From Acidobacteriota bacterium (GTDB lineage: Bacteria > Acidobacteriota > Aminicenantia > Aminicenantales > Saccharicenantaceae): a stretch of 59,378 nucleotides of DNA. The position numbers and the translations under genes are program-made. The DNA lies in the NCBI GenBank assembly GCA_029569255.1, contig JAKQUO010000009.1:1-59378 (forward strand), read 5' to 3'. The notes under the pieces were generated by a model, which had not been told where the DNA came from, did not search any database, and saw only the letters and a list, made by a program, of their open reading frames with translations. Within the stretch, counting starts at the first letter, position 1. The number at the start of each line of letters is the position of its first letter. Shown here one piece after another: positions 17,695 to 26,778 of the stretch.

Positions 17695-18336
17695 GTGAGC
17701 GCGACCCGCGTCATCCGCCTGCGCCCGGCGGGCGAGAGCGTTCCGGAGGCCGGGGAGATCGCCGCGGCCCTGAGAGCGGGGGCCGTCGCGGCCTACCCGA
17801 CCGAGACGTTCTACGCCCTCGGGGCGGCCGCCTTCGGGAGGAGGGCCGTGGAACGCGTCTATCGGCTCAAGGGGCGGGCGCCGGGAAAGCCCCTGCCCGT
17901 CATCGCCTCCGGGCTGGACATGGTCCGGGAGATCTCGGGGCCGCCGCCGCCTGGCTTCCTCGCCCTGGCCGGCGAGCTCTGGCCGGGGCCGCTGACGCTG
18001 GTCCTGCCGGCCGCGCCGGGCATGCCCGGGTTCCTGGCCGGCCCAGGGCGGACGATCGCCGTCCGCGTCCCGCCGCTGGCCTGGCTCCGCGGCCTCCTCC
18101 GCGAGCTCGGGGAACCCCTGACGGCGACGAGCGCCAACCTCTCCGGTGAAAGGGAGCTGTCCGACCCCCGCGAGGTGGAGGCCGTTTTCGCGGGCCGGAT
18201 CGAGCTCCTGGTGGACGGCGGCCCCGCCCCGGGCGGGCTTCCGTCGACCATCGTCGACCTTTCGGGCGACCGGCCGCGTGTCCTGCGGGAAGGGCGGATC
18301 GCCGGCGCCAGGATCGAAGCCCTGCTCGGGCGTTGA
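17695..18336 (+). CDS. tsaC: L-threonylcarbamoyladenylate synthase (TsaC/YrdC/Sua5 family)
   Basis: Makes threonylcarbamoyl-AMP from Thr, bicarbonate and ATP for the t6A37 modification of ANN-decoding tRNAs. The 213-residue product has the YrdC domain, with AAYPTETFYALGA, VYRLKGRAPGKPLPVI, WPGPLTLVLP, the ATSANLSGE motif and PSTIVDL. No C-terminal Sua5 extension is present, so it is the short TsaC form. The start is a GTG preceded by GGGAGAAG. A longer open frame upstream begins before the promoter hexamers and was rejected. Confidence 0.93.
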   Translation: MSATRVIRLRPAGESVPEAGEIAAALRAGAVAAYPTETFYALGAAAFGRRAVERVYRLKGRAPGKPLPVIASGLDMVREISGPPPPGFLALAGELWPGPLTLVLPAAPGMPGFLAGPGRTIAVRVPPLAWLRGLLRELGEPLTATSANLSGERELSDPREVEAVFAGRIELLVDGGPAPGGLPSTIVDLSGDRPRVLREGRIAGARIEALLGR

Positions 18337-18356
18337 TCCGGAAGACCGGTCAAGAA

Positions 18357-18385
18357 CGGGGACACGTACCCGGTGCATGTCCCCG
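18357..18385. terminator. Bidirectional hairpin between tsaC and metG
   Basis: A perfect 8-bp inverted repeat, CGGGGACA / TGTCCCCG, with a 13-nt loop that can itself pair partly (GTACC / GGTGC) lies between two convergent stops. GGGGACA-type palindromes also occur as dispersed REP-like elements in some genomes, but only this copy was noticed here. Confidence 0.55.
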
Positions 18386-18403
18386 ATTCGCCTCCCGGCT
18401 TGG

Positions 18404-20359
18404 CTACTTGACGACGGCGCCCGGCGCGACGTCGCGGTCGAAAAAGGGGATGAGGGCCTTGTTGTCGGGCGTGACGGCGGCCAGGAGCATGGCCTGGGAC
18501 TCGATGCCCCGGATGACGGCCGGCTTGAGGTTGACGATGACGATGAGGCTCTTGCCGACCAGGTCCTCGGGAGCGTAGGTCTCGGCGATGCCGGCGACCA
18601 TCTGGCGCTGTTCCGCGCCCAGGTCGATCTTGAGCTTGAGGATCTTGGTCGCGCCCGGGACCCGTTCGGCCTCGATGATCCGGGCCGCCCGCAGGTCCAT
18701 CTTCCGGAATTCGTCGTAGCTGATCTGATCCATGGACATGACTCCCTTCGTCGTCGATTCGGGGCCCGGAGCGGGCGCCGCCGCGTCCTCGGCCAGGAAA
18801 TCCTTCAGGGCCACCCTCGGGAAGAGGGCCTGCGGCAGGCCGATCTTGCGGCCGGGCCCGAAACCGCGGAAGTCCAGCGCCTCCCAGGGGACCTCGGCGG
18901 GCTTCCGCGCCTCGCCCAGGAAACCCCAGATCCTCTCGGCCGACCGGGGCATGACCGGGAAGGCGAGGTAGCTCGCCCCGCGGATCGCGGCCGCGGCCTG
19001 GAGAAGGACGCGGGCCAGCCGCGGCCTCTTCTCCGGGTCCTTGGCCATGATCCAGGGCTGGTTGTCCGCGAGATACTTGTTGACCAGGCCGATGTAGGCC
19101 CAGATCTCCTCCAGGGCCTTGTTCAGGGCGCAGGCCCCGTAGAGGTCGAAGGCGCGGCCCTTGAGCTCGTCGAAGCCGGTCCGGACCTTGGCGTCTCCGG
19201 CCGTCTCCGGGGCCGGTTCGGGGATCTCGCCGCCGAAGAAGTTGCCGATCATCGTCAGCGTCCGCTGGACGAGGTTCCCGAAGTCGTTGGCCAGGTCGGA
19301 GTTGACCCGGTGGAGGAAGCCCTCGTGGGAGAAGTTGCCGTCCTGGCCGATGGGGATCTCCCGGAGCAGGAAATAGCGGATCGGGTCGGGGCCGAAGGCC
19401 TTCAGCAGGACGTGCGGGTCGAGGACGTTGCCCTTGGACTTGGACATCTTGGTGTCGTCCTTGAGCCACCAGCCGTGGCTGAAGACCGTCCGGGGCAGGG
19501 GCAGGCCCGCGGCCATGAGGAAGGCGGGCCAGTAAACGGCGTGGAAGCGGAGGATGTCCTTGCCCACCAGCTGGACGTCGGCCGGCCAGTGCTTCTCGAA
19601 GCGCCCCATGTCCCAGTCGAAGCCGGCGGCCGTGACATAGTTGTGCAGGGCGTCGAACCAGACGTAGATGGTGTGCTTGGGGTCGCCGGGGACGGGGATG
19701 CCCCACTTGACCGTCGTCCGGGTGATGCTGAGGTCCTTGAGCCCGCCGCGGACGAAGCTGGCGACCTCGTTCAAGCGGCTCTGCGGCCGGACGAACTCGG
19801 GATGCGCCTCGTAGTGCTCCAGGAGCCGGTCCCGGTAGGCCGAGAGCCTGAAGAAGTAGGTCTCTTCGGAGAGGGCCGAGGCCCGCTTGCCGCAGTCGGG
19901 GCAGATCTTGGAGCCGTCGGCCTCGAGGGCGACGTCGTCGGCCAGGAAGTTCTCGTCGGAGACGCAGTACCAGCCCTTGTACTCCCCCTTGTAGATCTCG
20001 CCCCGGTCGACGAGCCTCCGGAAGAGCTTCTGGACCCCGGTCTTGTGGATGTCCATCGTCGTCCGGACGAAGAAGTCGTAGGAGATGTCGAGGGCCCTCC
20101 AGAGGCCCTGGGCCCGGCCGACGACGGAATCGGCCAACGCCTTCGGAGACAGGCCCTTCTCGGCCGCGGCCCTCTCGATCTTCTGGCCGTGCTCGTCGGT
20201 CCCGGTCAGGAAGAAGACGTCCCGGCCGGCCAGCTTGTGGAAGCGGGCCAGGGCGTCGGCGATGACGGTCGTGTAGGCGTGCCCGATGTGGGGCACGTCG
20301 TTGACGTAGTAGATCGGCGTCGTGACGGTGAACGTCCGGCGGTCAGAGGTCTTTGCCAA
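18404..20359 (-). CDS. metG: Methionyl-tRNA synthetase with C-terminal tRNA-binding domain
   Basis: Class I aminoacyl-tRNA synthetase charging tRNA-Met, 651 residues. The HIGH-type motif is [10 protein letters not shown] and the KMSKS loop is [11 protein letters not shown] zinc knuckle with cysteines (CVSDEN... CPDCGK) lies in the connective peptide. After the anticodon-binding helices, the last ~110 residues (from [15 protein letters not shown]) form an EMAPII/Trbp111-like OB domain that binds tRNA, with [10 protein letters not shown] and S-Q-AMLLAA. Its start overlaps the end of folE by 17 bases, so it is co-transcribed with larC-folE. Confidence 0.97.
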   Translation of the reverse strand: MAKTSDRRTFTVTTPIYYVNDVPHIGHAYTTVIADALARFHKLAGRDVFFLTGTDEHGQKIERAAAEKGLSPKALADSVVGRAQGLWRALDISYDFFVRTTMDIHKTGVQKLFRRLVDRGEIYKGEYKGWYCVSDENFLADDVALEADGSKICPDCGKRASALSEETYFFRLSAYRDRLLEHYEAHPEFVRPQSRLNEVASFVRGGLKDLSITRTTVKWGIPVPGDPKHTIYVWFDALHNYVTAAGFDWDMGRFEKHWPADVQLVGKDILRFHAVYWPAFLMAAGLPLPRTVFSHGWWLKDDTKMSKSKGNVLDPHVLLKAFGPDPIRYFLLREIPIGQDGNFSHEGFLHRVNSDLANDFGNLVQRTLTMIGNFFGGEIPEPAPETAGDAKVRTGFDELKGRAFDLYGACALNKALEEIWAYIGLVNKYLADNQPWIMAKDPEKRPRLARVLLQAAAAIRGASYLAFPVMPRSAERIWGFLGEARKPAEVPWEALDFRGFGPGRKIGLPQALFPRVALKDFLAEDAAAPAPGPESTTKGVMSMDQISYDEFRKMDLRAARIIEAERVPGATKILKLKIDLGAEQRQMVAGIAETYAPEDLVGKSLIVIVNLKPAVIRGIESQAMLLAAVTPDNKALIPFFDRDVAPGAVVK

Positions 20360-20924
20360 CTGCGGGTCCTCCTCGGATGAGCATCATGGCCTCGGCCCGG
20401 GTCGCCGGGTTCTTCCGGAACGAGCCTCGGACGGCCGAGGTGACCGTGATCGACCTGGGCTTTTTCGCCCCGCGCATGGACATGCACATGTGCTCGGCCT
20501 CGATCACGACCATGACGCCCAGGGGCTTCAGGTGGCCGTCGAGCAGGTCGGCGACCTGCTTCGTCAGCCGCTCCTGCACCTGCAGCCGCCGGGACAGGGC
20601 CTCCACCACCCGGGCGATCTTGCTCAGGCCGACGATGCGCCCGGACTTCGGGATATAGGCCACGTGGGCCACCCCCGCGAAGGGGAGGAGATGGTGCTCG
20701 CACATCGAGTAGAGGGGGATGTTCCGGATCAGGACCATCTCGTCGTGCTTCTCGTCCTCGATCACGCGGAGGTTGCGGATGGCCTCCCGTTCGGAGCCGC
20801 CGAGGATCTCGGCGAGCATCCGGGCCACGCGCCGCGGGGTCGCCCGGATGCCCGGGCGGCGGGGGTCCTCCCCGACGCCCTCGAGGACGAGCCTGACGCC
20901 CTTCTCGATCTTCTTGACGTCCAT
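20343..20924 (-). CDS. folE: GTP cyclohydrolase I
   Basis: Converts GTP to 7,8-dihydroneopterin triphosphate, the first step of folate (and pterin or queuosine-type) biosynthesis. The product is 193 residues. The zinc ligands are visible: Cys and His in [11 protein letters not shown] and the Cys in [34 protein letters not shown] is the family core, and TSAVRGSF is typical. The ATG at 20924 was chosen because GGAGG lies 5 nt upstream. Another Met four codons upstream lies next to that site. The gene is 29 bases after larC and overlaps metG. Confidence 0.96.
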   Translation of the reverse strand: MDVKKIEKGVRLVLEGVGEDPRRPGIRATPRRVARMLAEILGGSEREAIRNLRVIEDEKHDEMVLIRNIPLYSMCEHHLLPFAGVAHVAYIPKSGRIVGLSKIARVVEALSRRLQVQERLTKQVADLLDGHLKPLGVMVVIEAEHMCMSMRGAKKPRSITVTSAVRGSFRKNPATRAEAMMLIRGGPAVGKDL

Positions 20925-20953
20925 GGGGGCCTCCATCCGTCCTCCGGCCGCCG

Positions 20954-22123
20954 TCAGCGCTTCCCGTCGAAGCCGCCGGCGGCCCGGCGGGCGATCTCCT
21001 TGAGCGGGGCGCCGGTCCTGCGGGCCGCTTCGACGAGGTCGCCGTATTCCGGCTGGACGTTGACCGCCCGGCCGCCGAGCTTGGCCACCTTGAGGCCGAC
21101 GGTCGCGCCGCCGACGCGCACGGCCCGCCGCTCGCGCTCGAGGACGCGACGGCCGACGGGGAAGTACCGGACCCCGATCGACGTCGTCTCCCGGAACACC
21201 GCTTCGGCCAGGGCGTCGAGGCGGGCCGACTCGACGAGGAGCGAGAGCTTCGTGCCCAGCCGGTTCTTCTTCATGACGACGGGGGAGAGGGTGGCGTCCA
21301 GCGCCCCGAGCTCGAAGGCCCTCTCGAGGAAATGGGCCAGGAGCTGAGGCGTGGCGTCGTCGATCGCGGCCTCGACGACGAAGACGCTTTTCTCCGCGTC
21401 GAAAGCGGCGGCGTCGCCGTAATAGACCCGCAGGATGTTGGGGATCTCGGTGAATTCCCTGGCCCCGGCCCCGCGGCCGATCTTCTCGTAGACGAGCTCG
21501 GGGAGCTTGGTGAACCGCTTGGCGAGGGCCGCGACGATGGCCGCGCCGGTCGGGGTGACCAGCTCCGATTCGACCCGGGCCGCGTAGACCGGGGCCTTCC
21601 TGAGGAGCTCGGCCACGGCCGGCGGCGGGACGGCCAAGCGGCCGTGGGAGGTCTCGACCCAGCCCGAGCCGACGTTGAGCGGGGAACAGTAGACGTCCGA
21701 GACGCCCAGCTCCTCGAGGAGGAAGGCCGTCCCGACGATGTCGGCCAGGGCGTCGTCGGCCCCGGCCTCGTGGAGGTGGGTCGCCGCGAAGCGGCGGCCG
21801 TGGACCTTGGCCTCGGCCTCGAAGAGGCGCCTGAAGACGGCCAGGGCCCGGTCCTTGACGGCCGGCTTGAAGCGGCTCTTGAGGACGATCCTCTCGATGT
21901 CGCCGAAATCGCGCTCGACGCGGGCGCCCCGCCGGACCTCGACGTCGACCTTGAGCGCGGCGAAGCCCCCGCGGCGGACCCGGCGGACGGCGATCTCGAC
22001 GGGCAGGCGCAGCCCGGCCATCCTCTCCTTGAAGAGGGCCGGGTCGACGCCCAGGTCGAGCAGGGCGCCGAGGCACATGTCGCCGCTGATCCCCGACGAG
22101 GCGTCGAAAAAGACGTAGCGCAT
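20954..22123 (-). CDS. larC: LarC family nickel-insertion (cyclometallase) protein
   Basis: Member of the LarC family, 389 residues. LarC inserts nickel into the pyridinium bis-thioacid mononucleotide to finish the nickel-pincer cofactor used by lactate racemase and relatives. Diagnostic features are the N-terminal [37 protein letters not shown], the CSPLNVGSG segment, TPTGAAI and the C-terminal [10 protein letters not shown]. It is one uninterrupted frame, unlike Lactobacillus, where a frameshift joins two parts. LarA, LarB and LarE are not in this window. It heads a set with folE and metG. Confidence 0.9.
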   Translation of the reverse strand: MRYVFFDASSGISGDMCLGALLDLGVDPALFKERMAGLRLPVEIAVRRVRRGGFAALKVDVEVRRGARVERDFGDIERIVLKSRFKPAVKDRALAVFRRLFEAEAKVHGRRFAATHLHEAGADDALADIVGTAFLLEELGVSDVYCSPLNVGSGWVETSHGRLAVPPPAVAELLRKAPVYAARVESELVTPTGAAIVAALAKRFTKLPELVYEKIGRGAGAREFTEIPNILRVYYGDAAAFDAEKSVFVVEAAIDDATPQLLAHFLERAFELGALDATLSPVVMKKNRLGTKLSLLVESARLDALAEAVFRETTSIGVRYFPVGRRVLERERRAVRVGGATVGLKVAKLGGRAVNVQPEYGDLVEAARRTGAPLKEIARRAAGGFDGKR

Positions 22124-22132
22124 GGTCCCCCT

Positions 22133-22161
22133 AGGATATCGTTTTCCCCTGGAAAAAGCAA
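22133..22161 (-). promoter_or_regulatory. Promoter of larC-folE-metG
   Basis: TTGCTT and TATCCT are 17 bp apart on the minus strand. The spacer contains the palindrome TTTTCC-AGG-GGAAAA. The predicted start is about 3 nt from the ATG, so the AGGGGG before the ATG may lie outside the transcript. Confidence 0.45.
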
Positions 22162-22184
22162 AGACGCGGCGGGCCGGGCCGCGC

Positions 22185-22214
22185 TTGACGCGGGCTCGCG
22201 GAAAAAGGTATATG
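22185..22214 (+). promoter_or_regulatory. Promoter of mtnP operon
   Basis: TTGACG and TATATG are 18 bp apart. GAGGAGAA lies between the predicted start and the GTG of mtnP. Divergent to the larC promoter. Confidence 0.5.
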
Positions 22215-22230
22215 GAGGCGAGGAGAAGTC

Positions 22231-23088
22231 GTGGCCATCGGCATACTGGGCGGGACCGGGCTCTACGGGATCGAGGGCTTCGAGAACAAGCGGGAGGTCC
22301 GGCTGCGGACGCCGTTCGGCGCCCCGTCCGGTCCCTACGTCGTCGGGACTCTCGAGGGCCGCCCGGTGGCCTTCCTGGCCCGCCACGGCCTGGGCCACCG
22401 CCTCCTGCCGGCCGAGGTCAACTACCGGGCCAACATCTTCGGCTTCAAGAAGCTGGGGGTCGAGCGCGTCATCTCCGTCAATTCCGTCGGCTCCCTCCGC
22501 GCGGAGCTCCCGCCCCGCGACATCGTCCTTCCCGACCAGTTCTTCGACCGGACCCGGCGGCCCAACACCTTCTTCGGCGGCGGGATCGCCGCCCACGTCA
22601 GCCTGGGCCGGCCCGTCTGCCCCGGCCTGGCCAAGACCCTGCACGGCGCGGCGCTCGAGCTGGGCCTGCGGGCCCACCTCGGCGGGACGTACGTCTGCAT
22701 CGACGGCCCGGCCTTCTCGACCAGGGCCGAGTCCCTGGCCTACCGGGCCTGGGGCGGCGCGGTCATCGGCATGACCGCCGCGACCGAGGCCCGGCTCTGC
22801 CGGGAGGCCGAGATCTGCTACGCGACGCTGAGCCTGGTGACCGACTACGACGTCTGGCGCGAGACCGAGGCGCCGGTCACGGTCGAGCTCGTGCTCCAGA
22901 ACCTGGCCGCCAACGCCGCCAACGCCGAGGCCGTCCTCAGGACGGCCCTGGCCGCCCTGGGGCCGCGGGCCGCCCGCGGCTGCGACTGCGGCTCGGCCCT
23001 CCGGAACGCCATCGTCACCGACCCGCGGACCGTCCCGGCCGAGGTCAAGCGGCGTCTCGGGCCGATCGTCGGCAAGTACCTGGGGTAG
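22231..23088 (+). CDS. mtnP: S-methyl-5'-thioadenosine phosphorylase (PNP/MTAP family)
   Basis: Purine nucleoside phosphorylase family 2 enzyme, 285 residues, likely cleaving 5'-methylthioadenosine to adenine and methylthioribose-1-phosphate in methionine salvage. Motifs: the phosphate site GILGGTGLYG, ARHGLGHRLLPAEVNYRANI, and VTDYDVW, in which Asp favours an adenine nucleoside over the Asn of 6-oxopurine PNPs. A related S-methylthioinosine or 5'-deoxyadenosine activity cannot be excluded. The GTG start follows GAGGAGAA. It opens an operon with a PfkB kinase 15 bases downstream and a tryptophanase-family gene. Confidence 0.9.
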   Translation: MAIGILGGTGLYGIEGFENKREVRLRTPFGAPSGPYVVGTLEGRPVAFLARHGLGHRLLPAEVNYRANIFGFKKLGVERVISVNSVGSLRAELPPRDIVLPDQFFDRTRRPNTFFGGGIAAHVSLGRPVCPGLAKTLHGAALELGLRAHLGGTYVCIDGPAFSTRAESLAYRAWGGAVIGMTAATEARLCREAEICYATLSLVTDYDVWRETEAPVTVELVLQNLAANAANAEAVLRTALAALGPRAARGCDCGSALRNAIVTDPRTVPAEVKRRLGPIVGKYLG

Positions 23089-23103
23089 GACGGGAACGCG
23101 CCC

Positions 23104-24006
23104 ATGAGCCTGGCCATCGTCGGTTCGGTCGCCTTCGACACCATCCGGACGCCCTGGGGCGACCGGGAGAGGATCGCCGGCGGCTCGGGGACCTACTGCT
23201 CGCTCGCGGCCAGCTTCTTCACCAAGCCCCGCATCGTCGGCGTCGTGGGGCGCGATTTCCCGCGCCAGACCCTGGCCCTGCTCAAGTCCCGCGGCGTCGA
23301 CCTCCGCGGGCTCAAGGTCAAGGCCGGCAAGACCTTCCACTGGGAAGGGAAGTACGAGGACGATCCCAACAAGCGGACGACCTTGCGGACCGAGCTCAAC
23401 GTCTTCGCCGACTTCCGGCCGGCGGTCCCCCCGGCCTACCGGGGCTCGCGCATCGTCTTCCTCGCCAACCTCGATCCGGAGCGCCACGAGTTCGTCCTGC
23501 GCCAGTTCCGCAAGCCGGCCCTGGTGGCCATGGACACCATCCGCCTGTGGATCGACACCCGGCGCGAGGCCCTGCTCAAGGAGCTCGGCCGCATCGACGT
23601 CATGTTCGCCAACGACGAGGAGGCCCGCCTCATCACCGGGGAGCCCAACCTCGTGGCCGCCGGGCGGGCCATGGTCCGTCTGGGCCCGTCCCTCGTTCTC
23701 CTCAAGAAGGGCGAGCACGGGGCCCTCGTCTTCGGCCGCGACGGCGTCTTCGGCGTCCTGGCCCACCCCTGCGAGCGCGTCATCGACCCGACCGGGGCGG
23801 GCGACAGCTTCGCCGGCGGCTTCCTCGGCTACCTCGACAAGCGCGGCGGCGGGCTCGCGCCCCGCGACATCCGCCGGGCCGCCGTCTACGGCAGCGTCCT
23901 GGCCTCGTTCGCCATCGAGGACTTCGGCGTCGGCCGCCTCGAGACGCTCGACCCCGGCCTGGTCGAGGCCCGCTTCCGCCAGTTCCGCAAATTGACCGCC
24001 TTCTGA
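23104..24006 (+). CDS. PfkB-family carbohydrate/nucleoside kinase
   Basis: Ribokinase-like kinase, 300 residues, phosphorylating a sugar or nucleoside with ATP. It has the N-terminal AIVGSVAFDTI and GGSGTYCSLAA segments, NDEEARLITGEP, LLKKGEHGALV, and the C-terminal PfkB signature DPTGAGDSFAGGF with the catalytic Asp. The substrate is unknown. Tight linkage to mtnP (15-base gap) suggests a purine nucleoside or a 5-deoxy/5-methylthio pentose, but this is inference. The 12-base gap to the next gene indicates co-transcription. Confidence 0.87.
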   Translation: MSLAIVGSVAFDTIRTPWGDRERIAGGSGTYCSLAASFFTKPRIVGVVGRDFPRQTLALLKSRGVDLRGLKVKAGKTFHWEGKYEDDPNKRTTLRTELNVFADFRPAVPPAYRGSRIVFLANLDPERHEFVLRQFRKPALVAMDTIRLWIDTRREALLKELGRIDVMFANDEEARLITGEPNLVAAGRAMVRLGPSLVLLKKGEHGALVFGRDGVFGVLAHPCERVIDPTGAGDSFAGGFLGYLDKRGGGLAPRDIRRAAVYGSVLASFAIEDFGVGRLETLDPGLVEARFRQFRKLTAF

Positions 24007-24018
24007 AAGAGGATCGCC

Positions 24019-25401
24019 ATGTCAGAGCTCAAGCCCCCGATGGAGCCCTTCCGCATCAAGATGGTCGAGCCGCTGCGCTCGACGACGCGCCGCGAGCGCG
24101 AGACGCTCCTCAAACAGGCCGGCTTCAATCCCTTCGGCATTCCCGCGGAAAAAGTCCTGATCGATCTGCTGACGGACTCCGGGACCTCGGCCATGAGCGA
24201 CGGCCAGTGGGCCGGGATCATGACCGGCGACGAGTCCTACGCCGGGGCCCGCAGCTTCTTCCGCCTCGAGGAGGCCGTGCGCTCCGTCTTCGGCTTCCGC
24301 CACGTCATCCCCACGCACCAGGGGCGGGCGGCCGAGCGGGTCCTGTTCGGCTCGGTCCTCAAGAAGGGCGACAGCGTCCCGAGCAACATCCACTTCGACA
24401 CGACCCGGGCCAACATCGAGGTCCTCGGGGCCAAGGCCGAGGACCTGGCCGCCGCGCCCGCCTACGATCCCGACTCGGACGCTCCCTTCAAAGGCGACAT
24501 GGACACGGCCAAGCTCAGGAAGTTCCTCGAGCGCAAGGGCAAAGAGCGCGTCCCCCTGGTCATGACGACCGTGACCAACAACAGCGGCGGCGGCCAGCCC
24601 GTCTCCCTCCGGAACATCAAGGAGACGAGCGAGGTCTGCGCCCACTATGGGGTGCCCTTCTTTCTCGACGCCTGCCGGTTCGCCGAGAACGCCTGGTTCA
24701 TCAAGAAGAGGGAGAAGGGCCACGACCGCAAGAGCGTCCTGGAGATCGCCCAGGAGATGTTCTCCTACGCCGACGGGGCGACCATGAGCGGCAAGAAGGA
24801 CGCCCTGGTCAACATCGGCGGCTTCGTCACCCTCGACGACGACGGCCTGGCCGAGAGGATCAAGAACGACCTCATCATCACCGAGGGCTTCCCGACCTAC
24901 GGCGGCCTGGCCGGCCGCGACCTCGAGGCCATGGCCCGCGGGCTCAGGGAGGCCCTCGACGAGGACTACCTCGAGCACCGCACGGCCCAGGTGGCCTACC
25001 TCGGCGGCCTGCTGGCGGAGGCGGGCGCGCCCGTCTTCAAGCCGTTCGGCGGCCACGCCGTCTATCTCCTGGCCGACCGCTTCCTGCCCCACATCCGCCG
25101 GGCCCAGTACCCGGGCTGGGCGCTCACGGTGGCCCTCTACCGCGAGTACGGCATCCGGGCCGTCGAGATCGGCGGGGTCATGTTCGGCCGGAAAACCGGC
25201 CAGGGGAAGGAGGAGGCCTTCCCGGCTCTCGAGCTCGTCCGGCTGGCCGTGCCGCGCCGGGTCTACACGGCCTCTCACCTCCGCTATGTCGCCGACGCCC
25301 TCATCGACCTCCACAAGAACCGGGACAAGGTGCGCGGGCTGCGGATCGTCCGGGAATCGCCCTTCCTCCGGCACTTCACCGTCCGCCTCGAAGAAGTCTA
25401 G
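24019..25401 (+). CDS. tnaA: Tryptophanase / tyrosine phenol-lyase family beta-eliminating lyase (probably tryptophanase)
   Basis: PLP-dependent beta-eliminating lyase, 460 residues. The PLP lysine lies in the SGKKDALVNIGG segment (Lys259/260), DACRFAENAW is conserved, and the carboxylate-binding Arg is in ELVRLAVPRR. The family splits into tryptophanase (Trp to indole, pyruvate, NH3) and tyrosine phenol-lyase. Two positions seen here follow tryptophanase as I recall the alignment: Ile384 in VEIGGVMFGR (Arg381 in TPL) and His452 in LRHFT (His463 in E. coli TnaA, Phe448 in TPL). The SGKKD..VNIGG wording itself is more TPL-like. No TnaC-type leader is seen, and it lies third in the mtnP operon. 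Confidence 0.85.
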   Translation: MSELKPPMEPFRIKMVEPLRSTTRRERETLLKQAGFNPFGIPAEKVLIDLLTDSGTSAMSDGQWAGIMTGDESYAGARSFFRLEEAVRSVFGFRHVIPTHQGRAAERVLFGSVLKKGDSVPSNIHFDTTRANIEVLGAKAEDLAAAPAYDPDSDAPFKGDMDTAKLRKFLERKGKERVPLVMTTVTNNSGGGQPVSLRNIKETSEVCAHYGVPFFLDACRFAENAWFIKKREKGHDRKSVLEIAQEMFSYADGATMSGKKDALVNIGGFVTLDDDGLAERIKNDLIITEGFPTYGGLAGRDLEAMARGLREALDEDYLEHRTAQVAYLGGLLAEAGAPVFKPFGGHAVYLLADRFLPHIRRAQYPGWALTVALYREYGIRAVEIGGVMFGRKTGQGKEEAFPALELVRLAVPRRVYTASHLRYVADALIDLHKNRDKVRGLRIVRESPFLRHFTVRLEEV

Positions 25402-25426
25402 GCCGGCCCGGTCAGGCCGGGCCGGC
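25402..25426. terminator. Bidirectional terminator-like hairpin overlapping the trpB2 3' end
   Basis: A perfect 10-bp stem, GCCGGCCCGG / CCGGGCCGGC, with a 5-nt loop starts at the base after the tnaA stop and extends into the last codons of the convergent trpB2 gene. Position and strength argue for termination of both transcripts. No T-run is present. Confidence 0.65.
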
Positions 25427-26704
25427 GCCGCCGTTCCGGGCGTAGGCGCCGATGTCGAGGAAGCCGTGCCCGGAGAGATTGAAGAGGATGACCGGCCGGC
25501 GGCCCTCGGCCTTGGCCCGGACGGCCTCGTCGACCGCCGCGGCGACGGCGTGCGAGGATTCCGGGGCCGGGAGAACGCCCTCCGTCCGCATGAACAGGGT
25601 CGCCGCGTCGAAGACCGTCCTCGGGTCGAGCGCCCGGGCCTCGACGAGGCCCAGCGACGCGAGGTGGCTCACGAGGGGGGCCATGCCGTGATAGCGGAGC
25701 CCGCCGGCGTGGAGCGGGGGCGGCACGAAGTCCATGCCCAGCGTGTGCATGAAGAGGAGCGGCGTCAGGCCGACCGAGTCCCCGAAGTCGTAGCGCAGCT
25801 CGCCCCGGGTCAGCGACGGGCAGGCGTCCGGCTCGACGGCGATGAAGCGGGTCTCGCGGCCGCCGGCGAGTTTATGCCGGACGAAGGGGAAGCTCAGGCC
25901 GGCGAAATTCGAGCCGCCGCCGACACAGCCGATGACCGTGTCCGGGACGACGCCGAACTCCTCCATCTGCCTCTCGGCCTCGAGCCCGATGACCGTCTGG
26001 TGCATCAGGACGCTGTCGAGGACCGACCCGAGGGCGTACTTGACGCCCCGGCCCTTGAGCGCCGCTTCGACGGCCTCGGAGATGGCGATGCCGAGGCTGC
26101 CGGGGTGGTCGGGATCTTGCCCGAAGAACCGCCGCCCGGCGTCCGTCGTCGGGCCGGGGCTCTCGAGGACCGAGCCCCCGAACAGCTCCATGATGATCCG
26201 CCGGCCCGGCTTCTGCCGGAAGCTCGACCGGACCATGAAGACGCGGGTCTCGACGCCGAAGCGGGAGCCGGCGTAGGCCAGGGCCGAGCCCCATTGGCCC
26301 GCCCCGGTCTCGGTGGCCAGCGTCTTGACCCCGTCTTGGGCCGCGAGATAGGCCTGCATGAGGGCCGTGTTCGTCTTGTGGCTCCCGACCGGCCCGACGC
26401 CCTCGTACTTGTAGAAGATGCGGGCCGGGGTGCCGAGGCTCTTCTCGAGCGCCGTCGCCTCGACGAGCGGCGTCGGGCGGAAGACGCTGTAGGCCTCGAG
26501 GACGGGCCCGGGGACGGGCACGAACCGGTCCGTGGCGCCTTCCTGGCGGATGAAGCTCTTGGGGAAGATGGCCTCGAGGTCCTCGGGACGGAGCGGTTCC
26601 TTGGTCGCCGGGTGGAGGGGCGGCTTGGGAGGCGCGGGCAGGTCGGCCTTGATGTTGTAGAAGGCCCGAGGCAGGTATTCGTCTTTTCGCGACGCGAAGC
26701 GCAT
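25412..26704 (-). CDS. trpB: Tryptophan synthase beta chain, TrpB2 type
   Basis: PLP enzyme condensing indole and serine to tryptophan, 430 residues. It is of the TrpB2 class, which is longer than TrpB1 and often lacks a partnered TrpA. The PLP lysine is Lys110 in GSHKTNTAL. The ETGAGQWG motif (132-139) has Trp where TrpB1 has His, and CVGGGSNFAG binds the PLP phosphate. TrpB2-specific N-terminal text (RPTPLVEATALE, IFYKYEG) is present. The start follows AAAGGA about 12 nt upstream. No trpA is adjacent. A Trp-codon-rich leader and hairpins lie upstream (see the leader entry), indicating tryptophan control. Confidence 0.95.
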   Translation of the reverse strand: MRFASRKDEYLPRAFYNIKADLPAPPKPPLHPATKEPLRPEDLEAIFPKSFIRQEGATDRFVPVPGPVLEAYSVFRPTPLVEATALEKSLGTPARIFYKYEGVGPVGSHKTNTALMQAYLAAQDGVKTLATETGAGQWGSALAYAGSRFGVETRVFMVRSSFRQKPGRRIIMELFGGSVLESPGPTTDAGRRFFGQDPDHPGSLGIAISEAVEAALKGRGVKYALGSVLDSVLMHQTVIGLEAERQMEEFGVVPDTVIGCVGGGSNFAGLSFPFVRHKLAGGRETRFIAVEPDACPSLTRGELRYDFGDSVGLTPLLFMHTLGMDFVPPPLHAGGLRYHGMAPLVSHLASLGLVEARALDPRTVFDAATLFMRTEGVLPAPESSHAVAAAVDEAVRAKAEGRRPVILFNLSGHGFLDIGAYARNGGAGPA

Positions 26705-26778
26705 GATGGTCAAAGTCCTTTCACGACGTCGTTTCCGTCGTTCTCCGCGGAGGTCCTCGGCTTCGGGGGCAGGGGGCG

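Noticed and set aside
22133..22230. T-box or SAM riboswitch before mtnP
   Set aside because: The gap is too short and lacks the conserved cores. It holds two divergent promoters only.
22122..25445. 1107-codon plus-strand frame across the mtnP operon
   Set aside because: Off-frame shadow of mtnP, the kinase and the tryptophanase gene, Arg/Pro-rich with no domain. High GC suppresses stop codons.
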